Source: Luteibacter aegosomatissinici (GTDB taxonomy: Bacteria > Pseudomonadota > Gammaproteobacteria > Xanthomonadales > Rhodanobacteraceae). Taken from it: a stretch of 64,000 nt of DNA. The stretch is taken from assembly GCF_023078495.1 (NCBI RefSeq), contig NZ_CP095742.1, positions 1,612,001-1,676,000 of the forward strand, read 5' to 3'. The translations under genes and the position numbers were made by a program. The notes beneath the pieces were generated by a model, which worked only from the letters and a program-made list of their open reading frames with translations, was not told where the DNA came from and searched no databases. Each line of letters opens with the position of its first letter. The stretch's first letter is position 1. Below are positions 41,901 through 49,300 of the stretch, piece by piece.

Positions 41901-42533
41901 ATGAGCCACGAGCTGCCTCCGTTCCTGATCGATGCCGGTGAACTGCTCCAGCATGTGAGCCGCATCGCCTATCGGGGCAGCCCGCTGTACTATGGACGCA
42001 GCAGCACCAATCGCTACGATGACCCGGCGCGGGCCTACGGCGTGCTCTACCTGGGCCGCGACTTGCCGACGGCGCTGATGGAGTCGGTGTTTCACAAGCA
42101 CCAGTGGCTCGCGGACACGAAGCGCTCGATCGCGCTGAAAGAAGTCCAGAGCCGAATGGTGCGTGCCGTGGGCGTCTTGCGCGACCTGCGCCTGGCCGAT
42201 CTCACGGCGCCGGGCGTCATGGCGGGCTACTTCGGCCTGAATCTGGAGCAGTTGGCCAGCCGCGACTACAGGCACACCCAGCACGTGTCCGCCCAGGTGC
42301 ATGCGCTGCTCGGTGACGACGGCCAGCCACTGTTCGACGGGGTGCTCTATCCGTCGCGCAACAACTATCCCGCCACGAGCATCGCCCTGTTCGAGCGTGC
42401 GGGAACGAAGGTCAGCGTCATCGAGGACATCGACCTGGTTGACCATGTGGATTGGCCGCGTTTCGTAGCCACCTATCGCGTCGGCGTGGGACCTGACCCA
42501 GGCCCAGTAGAACTTGATGACGAAGCGTCCTGA
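41901..42533 (+). CDS. RES-domain toxin (NAD+ phosphorylase family)
   Basis: A 210-aa protein. RES toxins degrade NAD+ and stop growth unless held by the cognate antitoxin. The three name-giving residues appear in order: Arg in L-Y-Y-G-R-S-S-T-N-R-Y, Glu in A-L-M-E-S-V-F-H and Ser in Y-P-A-T-S-I-A-L-F-E. A-Y-G-V-L-Y-L-G is also conserved. The gene forms an operon with the antitoxin upstream. On an ICE the pair probably stabilises the element; a link to transfer or excision control is suggested by the shared antitoxin-like domain in the integrase. Confidence 0.9.
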   Translation: MSHELPPFLIDAGELLQHVSRIAYRGSPLYYGRSSTNRYDDPARAYGVLYLGRDLPTALMESVFHKHQWLADTKRSIALKEVQSRMVRAVGVLRDLRLADLTAPGVMAGYFGLNLEQLASRDYRHTQHVSAQVHALLGDDGQPLFDGVLYPSRNNYPATSIALFERAGTKVSVIEDIDLVDHVDWPRFVATYRVGVGPDPGPVELDDEAS

Positions 42534-42618
42534 ACCAGATAGAGAACACATTGAAGCCAGAAGCAGAACCGATTGGAACAGACTGGAGCAAGTCCACCCC
42601 TTGTAGCAGGTGATGACC

Positions 42619-42984
42619 ATGAACACGACAACCCGCATCAGCACCGCAGAACGTATCGGCCGCGCATTTGGCCGTGGATGGCGTGCCTATGCGCGTGGCG
42701 AACGGCGGGTATCGAATTGGTTGATGGCCAAAGGGGTGCCTTTGGTTGGTGCCACAGTGCTGCTGTGGGCGGTCAAGCTGGCTGTGCTGGGCGCGCTGCT
42801 CTACGTCGCCTTCTGGTTCGCACTCGTGTTGTTGGGAGTCGTGGTGGCGGGATGGGCGGCTGCTGCCAATACCCCGGATGAAGACGAGTGGCCTTTCACC
42901 GACCTCACCGAACTGCGCAAGACGCCGGGCTACGATCCCAACCTATACAACGATACGTCGCACGAGTTGTACACCGACGACTGA
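42619..42984 (+). CDS. DUF3742-family ICE protein
   Basis: A 121-aa membrane protein that commonly follows TraG-type genes in PFGI-1/ICEclc-like islands. The start is uncertain: GTG 42610, ATG 42613 and ATG 42619 are in frame, and I take the last because AGG lies about nine bases upstream. The N-terminus is basic (R-I-G-R-A-F-G-R-G-W-R-A-Y-A-R-G-E-R), then two helices (about 40-75), then an acidic tail (T-P-D-E-D-E-W-P-F). It is convergent with the TraG gene. Function is unknown. Confidence 0.85.
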   Translation: MNTTTRISTAERIGRAFGRGWRAYARGERRVSNWLMAKGVPLVGATVLLWAVKLAVLGALLYVAFWFALVLLGVVVAGWAAAANTPDEDEWPFTDLTELRKTPGYDPNLYNDTSHELYTDD

Positions 42985-42995
42985 CCGGCGCCGCG

Positions 42996-44516
42996 TTACT
43001 TCAGCTTACCTCCGGTGAGGGCCCCAGCGCCCTTACCGCCTGCTTGGCCGGCACTCTTGCTGCCATCCGAAAGCCCTTGGATGACGTGTCCGGCCCGAAT
43101 CCCAACCCAAGTAAGGCTCGCAAGCCAAAAACCCGGCAAGACCAAGAACATCGTGCCCATGACGAACATCAGGAGCAGGTCGCCAAAGGCATTGTTCAAC
43201 CCCACCAGCGGATCGAAGTTAGTGTGCGGCCGGTTCCAGCCGAAGCCCCACCCATAGAGCGCATCGAGAATGGTGCTGTCGATCCAGCGTGCGAGTTGGA
43301 ACCAGAAATCGGTGAAGAACAGCGCGAACTGCACGACGCTGACGGTGACGACCGTCTTCAGGTCATAGGTGCCGACGACCAGCACGAGCGGGATGCAGAT
43401 GACCAGCGCCATCTTGAGCAAGGCAAGCACCATGGGCAGCGCCTGGCGCACCACGTCCATGGCGGGAAATGCGGCAAGTGCCCCGACCGCCATTCCTACG
43501 TCCCCCGTGGCCCGCGTCACGATGTTCGGCAGGGTCTTGTCGATCTGGCCGCCGTAGTCGGTATAGACCGAACCCTGGTTGAGCTTCTGCTGTCGCGGTG
43601 AGGCGATGGTACGGACCACCGAATCGTCCACCTCGGTACGGCTCAGGAACCCGGCCCAGCCCGCCAAGCGATTCAATAGGCTGGGGGCCACCTGGCTCAG
43701 CAGCCGTGCTCGCAGGCCGTTGCTGCCATCGGCCCACCACTGCCTGCAAGTCGGGTAGCCGCCGCCACTGGCCACCTGCGCAAGCCCTGCGTCGCGAGTG
43801 TCGTCATAGGGCCATGACTCGCGCGCCGTGCTGGAGCGGTAGCTGTCGTAGTAGCCGCCGGTGTTCGTGAAAAACCTCGAACCGATCCAGGTCACGTCGT
43901 TCATTTGAGCTTCGTCCAGCTCCGGTCGCGCCATGAACAATTTAGCGCGTGCAGGCCCGTAGCAGTCGTGTGTGAAATCGGCCACTTCCTGAGCCAGCAC
44001 CGGGTCGTTGATGCGGGTAGCGTCGATCTCCATGCGCATCTGTCGCAGGTCTGTTCCGCACGGGATCGCTGCCACCGAGGCACTGGTGACGGCGCGCGAG
44101 AGCGCGTGCATGAAGGCCCACCAGACCGGCACCTTGGCACTCTGGTTGTTGATGGTGCTGAAGGACTGGGACCAGCCGGTATCCGTGGGCTGCGGCACGC
44201 TGACCTGGCATTGAGCCGAGCGCGAGCTGTCGTACTGAATGGTGTTGAGGTCCACGTCGATGAAGGGGATGCCGGCGAACATCACGACCACGATGGCGAC
44301 GAACACCCGGTTCTCAATGCGTGCGGCCGAGAGCACGCCCTTATTGCCTTCGTCAGCACCCTCCGCACGGGCCTTGAGCCATTCCTGCACGATGATCGCC
44401 ACGAAGGGCAGTGCGAATACCCCGCTGGATACCAGTACCGCCCAGATGCCGTTGTTGACGATCCAGGACACGAGGGTGAGGTAGTACTCCAGGTAGTCGG
44501 TCGTGAAAAGCGTCAT
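42996..44516 (-). CDS. traG: TraG N-terminal-domain conjugation protein
   Basis: A 506-aa polytopic inner-membrane protein of the type IV secretion apparatus. The opening M-T-L-F-T-T-D-Y-L-E-Y-Y-L and an early hydrophobic segment match the TraG_N family. A long periplasmic domain (about 85-330) is followed by clustered helices (about 345-470) and a Gly/Lys-rich tail. In F-like systems TraG acts in mating-pair stabilisation and pilus assembly; here only the N-terminal type is present. It is the last gene of the large leftward operon. Confidence 0.9.
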   Translation of the reverse strand: MTLFTTDYLEYYLTLVSWIVNNGIWAVLVSSGVFALPFVAIIVQEWLKARAEGADEGNKGVLSAARIENRVFVAIVVVMFAGIPFIDVDLNTIQYDSSRSAQCQVSVPQPTDTGWSQSFSTINNQSAKVPVWWAFMHALSRAVTSASVAAIPCGTDLRQMRMEIDATRINDPVLAQEVADFTHDCYGPARAKLFMARPELDEAQMNDVTWIGSRFFTNTGGYYDSYRSSTARESWPYDDTRDAGLAQVASGGGYPTCRQWWADGSNGLRARLLSQVAPSLLNRLAGWAGFLSRTEVDDSVVRTIASPRQQKLNQGSVYTDYGGQIDKTLPNIVTRATGDVGMAVGALAAFPAMDVVRQALPMVLALLKMALVICIPLVLVVGTYDLKTVVTVSVVQFALFFTDFWFQLARWIDSTILDALYGWGFGWNRPHTNFDPLVGLNNAFGDLLLMFVMGTMFLVLPGFWLASLTWVGIRAGHVIQGLSDGSKSAGQAGGKGAGALTGGKLK

Positions 44517-44531
44517 GGCTCGGATCTCCCC

Positions 44532-44888
44532 TCAGCCCTGCATCAACAGGCAGGCTTCAAGCGCCACGATGGCAATGACGCCGGCGATCTCGCTGCGCAC
44601 CAGGCGGCGCCGCGCTTGCGCGTCGTCCTCGCGCGCCAGCAGTCGGCGACGCATCCAGACCCAGCCGTAGGCCGTCGCGCCGTACAGGCACAGCCGCCAG
44701 ATCAGGAAGTAACCCGCTGTTGCCGCCAGCCAACGCCCCCAGCCTGCGACGCTTCCGACGAGGTAGATGCCAACGATGTTGGCGCCCACGGCGACGGCCG
44801 CGAGTACCACCGTCCACAGCAGCGCCGTCGCTGCGCGCCGGCTGAACAGCCAGCGCGGGCGCAGCCAAGCGGCACGCATCGGGCTCAT
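44532..44888 (-). CDS. small membrane protein of the conjugation operon
   Basis: A 118-aa protein with three or four hydrophobic helices (about 17-40, 45-70, 98-117) and a basic W-M-R-R-R-L-L-A-R-E loop. I recognise no named family, but a small membrane gene at this place, between the PFL_4711-like and TraG genes, is usual in these islands. Its ATG overlaps the stop of the upstream gene by four bases, so translation is coupled. Confidence 0.8.
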   Translation of the reverse strand: MSPMRAAWLRPRWLFSRRAATALLWTVVLAAVAVGANIVGIYLVGSVAGWGRWLAATAGYFLIWRLCLYGATAYGWVWMRRRLLAREDDAQARRRLVRSEIAGVIAIVALEACLLMQG

Positions 44889-46282
44889 GGCCGGCCTCCC
44901 GGATTGCCCTTCTGCAATTGATCGAGGCGGTCAGGCACCGGATCGCCTTCGTAGATCCCACGCGAGCCCGCCGCGCGCGTGCCGTGGCGCTGGATGATCG
45001 CCATGGGCGAATTGTTTGCCAGCTCCCGGCGCAGCTCCAGCTCGGTCTTGAGGTTGCGGATCTCGCGATCGAGCGTGTCGCTCTCGTGGTTCACAGCTTC
45101 CACGGCGAGCTGGTTGGCCGCCACGTTGGGCTCTTTCTTGCCGGTCAGCAGCGTGCGTTGCAGCAGTAGCGCTTTCTCCAGCACCGACGCCAGCGCAACC
45201 TCGGACGCCAGGCGCTGCGACAGCAGGTGCTGGTCCGGCTCGTCACGCAGCGCCTCGATCACGCCGCGCGTGATGGGCAGCGATGCACTGCCAGCTTCGC
45301 GCAGGTTCTCGGGAGTCGTGTTCTTCGCCTTGGACACCAGATCCTGGAGCGCCTGCAGCTTGGCGTCGTATTCTTCCTGGATCAGCGGCGTCAGCCCTAC
45401 GCCGGGCGTCGTTTCGGTCTTGGTGCATGCATCGCATGTGCGCTGTTCCTTTTCGCCGAGCACGCGTGTGGCCCAATCGACGGCGGCCTGCGGCGAGTTC
45501 CAGGTCTGGCACGAGAGACTGCTACAACTGGTCGGTGCGATGGACGACGTATCGGTCACGCCGCGGCCGTTGACCAGGTTGTAGCCGGCACGAGTGACAT
45601 CGCCGACGACCTTGATCGCGGGCTGGCCGGAGCCCCCCGCGTTACTGCCCCCGACCCACGGCACACCGTCATTGCCGCGGCGAGTCTCCGCCTGCTCGAT
45701 GGCTGAGACCGCATCCGTGCTCGACACCGCATCGCGCAACGCCAAGCCTTCTGCCATCTGGCTCCAGCCGAGCTGCCCGCCCGCCGTCTCGGCCATCTTC
45801 TCCGCCATGGCACGGCATGTCAGCTTGGAACGGTCGAAATCGAGCCGTGCCTGCAACACGCCATTGGTAAGCAGGTTGTAAAGGCCCGGATCGGCCCGCT
45901 GAATGATCAGTGCCGGCAACGATGCCACCGCGCTGGTGGCGCTTTGGATCACCGATGACATGATTTGCTGGAAGCCGTTGGTGACGCCGTTGAGTTGATT
46001 TTTCAACGTGGTCTGGATGCTCATGTCACCGCAGATCAAGTTGCTGTTCCAGCCCACGCCGACCCCAAGAGAGCGCATGCCAGCCGCACGTCCCATCGAC
46101 ACGGCGTTTCCGCCGCCGATCGAGTACATAACGTCATCGCCGATGACACTGCCGCCGGTCTGATAGCCCAGTTGGCCCAAGGCCACACCGCTCGTCAGCG
46201 CGAGCGCACCGGCCAGCGCCAGGATGATATTCGTGCGACGTACCCGGGGGGCGAACGGATTGAATGCAGGACGGAACTTCAT
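44885..46282 (-). CDS. conjugative element protein, PFL_4711 family (TIGR03755)
   Basis: A 465-aa exported protein. A signal peptide (about 10-38) is followed by S-V-I-G-D-D-V-M-Y-S-I-G-G-G and L-I-C-G-D-M-S-I-Q-T-T. A Cys-rich middle contains S-C-S-S-L-S-C-Q-T-W and C-D-A-C, and the last 120 residues are strongly helical. Family position next to PFL_4710 is conserved. It resembles the TraH-like role in F-type systems, but that function is inference. It is nine bases after the upstream gene. Confidence 0.88.
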   Translation of the reverse strand: MKFRPAFNPFAPRVRRTNIILALAGALALTSGVALGQLGYQTGGSVIGDDVMYSIGGGNAVSMGRAAGMRSLGVGVGWNSNLICGDMSIQTTLKNQLNGVTNGFQQIMSSVIQSATSAVASLPALIIQRADPGLYNLLTNGVLQARLDFDRSKLTCRAMAEKMAETAGGQLGWSQMAEGLALRDAVSSTDAVSAIEQAETRRGNDGVPWVGGSNAGGSGQPAIKVVGDVTRAGYNLVNGRGVTDTSSIAPTSCSSLSCQTWNSPQAAVDWATRVLGEKEQRTCDACTKTETTPGVGLTPLIQEEYDAKLQALQDLVSKAKNTTPENLREAGSASLPITRGVIEALRDEPDQHLLSQRLASEVALASVLEKALLLQRTLLTGKKEPNVAANQLAVEAVNHESDTLDREIRNLKTELELRRELANNSPMAIIQRHGTRAAGSRGIYEGDPVPDRLDQLQKGNPGGRP

Positions 46283-46291
46283 GGCACCACC

Positions 46292-47242
46292 TCAAAGGAA
46301 ATCGACGCTGCCGAGAAACACCTGACCCCGGCGCTCGCAGCAGGCATACGGCCGCCAGAGCGCCCAGGCGTAGTCGCCTTGCTGAGCTTGCGTCAGGGAG
46401 CCATCGCGGGGAAACACCGCGCAGGACGAGGACAGGACAGGCGTGAGTTCCTGCCACTTGCCCGTCGAGGCATCGCCCTCCATGAGCGCGCCAGCCGGCC
46501 AGTAGCCATCACGGGAGTTGGCGAGCAGCGGTTGATAAACATGGATCTGCCCGCGGCGCGTGACGACATCGCCTGCGCGCTGGGCCACCACGGCGCCGGC
46601 CTTGTGGTCGTCGGTCTGGTGCAAGAACCCACCGCGGGGATACACGTTGCCCCAGAGGTTCATCGTGGTGCGTGCGCCGACCTCGCGCATGCCGGGAATC
46701 AGCGCTTCCGGGTAGGCCATCTCGGGCACGTTGTAGCGCCAGGCCAGCGTGTCCAGGGTGCTGAGCAAGTACGGCATGAACGCCGTGCCCGCACCTTCAC
46801 AGAAGTAGCCTGAGGACGACACGAACTGGTTGAACACCTCGACCCCCGGGTGGCCGATGACGTCCGCGTTCTTGAACTTGGCGAGGTTGTTTTCGTGGTC
46901 TTCGTTCGTGGTGCCATCGCCGCCGGCTTGCGCCGACGGGTTGGGTGTGCTCATCGCCCGGACTTCGATCCACGGGTTTTCGCCGGTGTTGCTGTAGCTG
47001 GAGACGACCGCATCGGGGATGTAGTGGCGGACTTTGATGGACGTGCGCACCGTGCAGCCACCCCAGGAGCAGAACAGCCAATAGCAGATGCCAACCACCC
47101 GGTATTCCAGGCAGTCTGGCGACATGACGGAAGACACGATGGTGGCGGTATTCAGGGCGTAGCTGCTCGTGGCGCCGACCAGTAGCACCGAGGCCACGAC
47201 AACACGCAGACGGCGCAGCAGGTCAAATGGGCGATGGGTCAC
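46292..47242 (-). CDS. conjugative element protein, PFL_4710 family (TIGR03756, TraU-like)
   Basis: A 316-aa exported protein. The GTG at 47242 overlaps the TGA of the upstream gene (GTGA), which fixes the start and gives a signal peptide (about 8-29). The in-frame extension to 47362 is antisense noise. Y-W-L-F-C-S-W-G-G-C-T-V near residue 55 and other paired cysteines suggest disulfides, as in TraU proteins of the mating-pair apparatus. The DsbA-like gene in the same operon may serve it. The periplasmic location is inferred. Confidence 0.87.
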   Translation of the reverse strand: MTHRPFDLLRRLRVVVASVLLVGATSSYALNTATIVSSVMSPDCLEYRVVGICYWLFCSWGGCTVRTSIKVRHYIPDAVVSSYSNTGENPWIEVRAMSTPNPSAQAGGDGTTNEDHENNLAKFKNADVIGHPGVEVFNQFVSSSGYFCEGAGTAFMPYLLSTLDTLAWRYNVPEMAYPEALIPGMREVGARTTMNLWGNVYPRGGFLHQTDDHKAGAVVAQRAGDVVTRRGQIHVYQPLLANSRDGYWPAGALMEGDASTGKWQELTPVLSSSCAVFPRDGSLTQAQQGDYAWALWRPYACCERRGQVFLGSVDFL

Positions 47243-47685
47243 GGCTGCGTCCTCCGGTGCTGCTCGATGCGCGCGACTGCGCGGGCCACGTCCGGCTCGC
47301 CATAGACCACGTAGCGCTTGTCCACGACGACGGCCGGGATGCTGGTGATGCCCAGGCTCCATGCGTCGGTGACGCCCTGGTATGCGGACGCAATGCGGCG
47401 GTGGAGGTCGCCACCGCCACCGTTCAGCCGACGCTTGACGATGACGGCAGCCTGTTCGGGATCTGCGGGGAGTTCGGCAGCAAGCTCCCTTTCGATCCGA
47501 TGCGCTTCGTCCAACTCGATCAGCCGCTCACCGCCCACGGTCTTGAGGGGGTGCCGGCTGTCGGTGACGACCAGCACGTCGGCGGCGAAGGTGGCCGGGC
47601 TGAAAACGACCAGAGCGACCGGCAGCGCAACGGCCAGGCCGAGGGTTCGCCATCCCGGCGAGAACCTGGAAATAGATGCCGGCAT
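47239..47685 (-). CDS. conjugative element protein, PFL_4709 family (TIGR03757)
   Basis: A 148-aa exported protein. ATG 47685 follows GGGG and opens a signal peptide (M-P-A-S-I-S-R-F to F-A-A-D, about 1-33). The mature part has V-L-V-V-T-D-S-R-H-P and G-I-T-S-I-P-A-V-V-V-D-K-R-Y-V-V-Y-G, the latter like the cis-proline side of a thioredoxin fold, although no C-x-x-C is present. This looks like TrbC/TraW-type periplasmic assembly proteins. Its stop overlaps the following gene by four bases. Confidence 0.87.
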   Translation of the reverse strand: MPASISRFSPGWRTLGLAVALPVALVVFSPATFAADVLVVTDSRHPLKTVGGERLIELDEAHRIERELAAELPADPEQAAVIVKRRLNGGGGDLHRRIASAYQGVTDAWSLGITSIPAVVVDKRYVVYGEPDVARAVARIEQHRRTQP

Positions 47686-47844
47686 GTCGCGTACCCCGGG
47701 AAGTTGATCAGGGCCATAGTCAAACGCCGAACCTGATGCAGCCCCAACAAACAATGCGCATCGCGGACACCCCGCATACCTGCTTGTCTCGCCGCAAAGA
47801 AAAACGGAGGCCGAAGCCCCCGCAGTGATCAATGAAGCGATGCG

Positions 47845-48339
47845 CTACAGCAAGCCGTGCTCAGCGAAGGAGTACGGATTTCCCAGGCCGACGACGATGT
47901 GGTCCAGTACCCGAACATCGATGAGTGCCAGCGCAGCCTGCAATCGCTGGGTCAGCGCGCGATCGGCGTTCGACGGTTCGGTGGCACCCGAAGGGTGCTG
48001 GTGCGCGAAGACCACTGCGGCGGCTTTCAGCTCCAATACACGCTGTACGACGACACGCGGATAGACTGCAGTCGAATTGATCGTGCCCCTGAACAGTGGC
48101 TCGTAGGCCAACACTTGATGCGTGCTGTCCAGGAACACGACTGCGAATACTTCGTTGGGCTCAGCGACGAGTTTTAGACGCAGGTAGTCCCGCACGGCGG
48201 CCGGTTGGCTGAGGCACGGTCCGACTTTGAAGATCCGTCTCTCCAGCAACGCGATAGCCTGCTTGATGATCCAGTCCTCATGCTGGGCTGCGACGGCGGA
48301 AAGCGACTCCACGCAGGAGTCATTGACGACGAAAGACAT
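47845..48339 (-). CDS. radC: RadC-like JAB-domain protein
   Basis: A 164-aa JAB/MPN metalloprotease-fold protein. The start at ATG 48339 follows GGAGG; the frame open to 48426 is not supported. The metal motif is [14 protein letters not shown] near residue 110. Only the C-terminal RadC domain is present; the N-terminal helix-hairpin-helix part of chromosomal RadC is missing. Short RadC copies are common in mobile elements, with no settled function. It interrupts the transfer operon between the PFL_4709 and DsbA-like genes. Confidence 0.92.
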   Translation of the reverse strand: MSFVVNDSCVESLSAVAAQHEDWIIKQAIALLERRIFKVGPCLSQPAAVRDYLRLKLVAEPNEVFAVVFLDSTHQVLAYEPLFRGTINSTAVYPRVVVQRVLELKAAAVVFAHQHPSGATEPSNADRALTQRLQAALALIDVRVLDHIVVGLGNPYSFAEHGLL

Positions 48340-48522
48340 GGCGAACCTCCGGAAGGTGAGATCGGAGGGCGCACGCCCTGGGAGGGCAAGCCCTCCTGGG
48401 GATAGGAACAAGGGAACGAGGTGCATCCACCACCGCGCAGCGGTGATTGTTCGCGGCCAGGATGCGGAGCGAACGGGTATCGGTCAGCGCGGGCAACCGC
48501 GCCGTAGCCTTGAAGACCAGGG

Positions 48523-49287
48523 CTACCTGGGCATGTCGCCGACAACGTCGGCAGGCATTTCGGTGGTAGGTGTGGCGGCAGGTTCGTCAGCCGCCAGCAT
48601 GTCCATGGCCGACAGCAAGGCATCGCCTTCGATTGGCCCCTGCAGCAGGATGGACTGGCCCGTCTGGCGATCAAGCAGGCGCAGCGACGGCGTGGCCGTC
48701 ACGCCGCCTTTCGTGGCTTCCGTGGCCTGGGCGCGGATGACTGCATCGGCTCGCTCGCTTGTCATGCACTGCTCAACGGCCGGCGTCGATTCCGGGTAGC
48801 GCAGGCCATCGGGCAATCCCTGGCCGTCGCTGCGCGTGTGGGCATAGACCCACTCGACGGCATGCCAGAAGGCAGCATGCCCGCCGGCTTCGGCGACGCA
48901 CTCGACCAGACGCGCCTCGGCCGACGCGGCCGGCTCATGTGCGGCCAGCGGCTGGTGGTGCCATTGCAGGGCCACGTCGGCGTTGCTGCCGACCCAGCGC
49001 TTGAGCTGCGGGAAATACTCCCGGCAGAACGGACATTCCAGATCGGCATAGAGCGTCAGCGTGAAACGCCCTTCGGGATTGCCCATCTGCCAGGGCGGCC
49101 CGGACATCAGTGCCGTGCTGACCGGCGTGGGCGACTGTGGTGAGGGTTCGCCGGGCGACCGGGACACGAGCCAGATCAGCAGCAGCGCGACCAGCGCAAC
49201 AGCTAAAGCCCAAAGCCAGCGGGGCCGCCCGTGGCGACGGCGGAACGCCTGAACTTGTATCGGAATGGAAGGACGCTTCTGCTCCAT
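48523..49287 (-). CDS. DsbA/DsbG-like thioredoxin-fold protein of the conjugation operon
   Basis: A 254-aa protein anchored by one N-terminal helix (about 22-42) with a periplasmic thioredoxin domain. The active site is L-E-C-P-F-C-R-E near residue 97, within a DsbA-type fold (L-Y-A-D-L-E-C-P-F-C), and T-P-S-L-R-L near 205 supplies the cis-proline. It probably forms or isomerises disulfides in Cys-rich transfer proteins such as the PFL_4710- and PFL_4711-like products. It lies 13 bases after traC. Confidence 0.9.
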   Translation of the reverse strand: MEQKRPSIPIQVQAFRRRHGRPRWLWALAVALVALLLIWLVSRSPGEPSPQSPTPVSTALMSGPPWQMGNPEGRFTLTLYADLECPFCREYFPQLKRWVGSNADVALQWHHQPLAAHEPAASAEARLVECVAEAGGHAAFWHAVEWVYAHTRSDGQGLPDGLRYPESTPAVEQCMTSERADAVIRAQATEATKGGVTATPSLRLLDRQTGQSILLQGPIEGDALLSAMDMLAADEPAATPTTEMPADVVGDMPR

Positions 49288-49300
49288 GGTGTTCTCCGGC

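Noticed and set aside
41187-42644. A 485-codon minus-strand frame across the toxin-antitoxin genes
   Set aside because: It covers the antitoxin and toxin exactly antisense, has H/Q/R-rich composition and no recognisable domain; the plus-strand genes have a promoter and known motifs.
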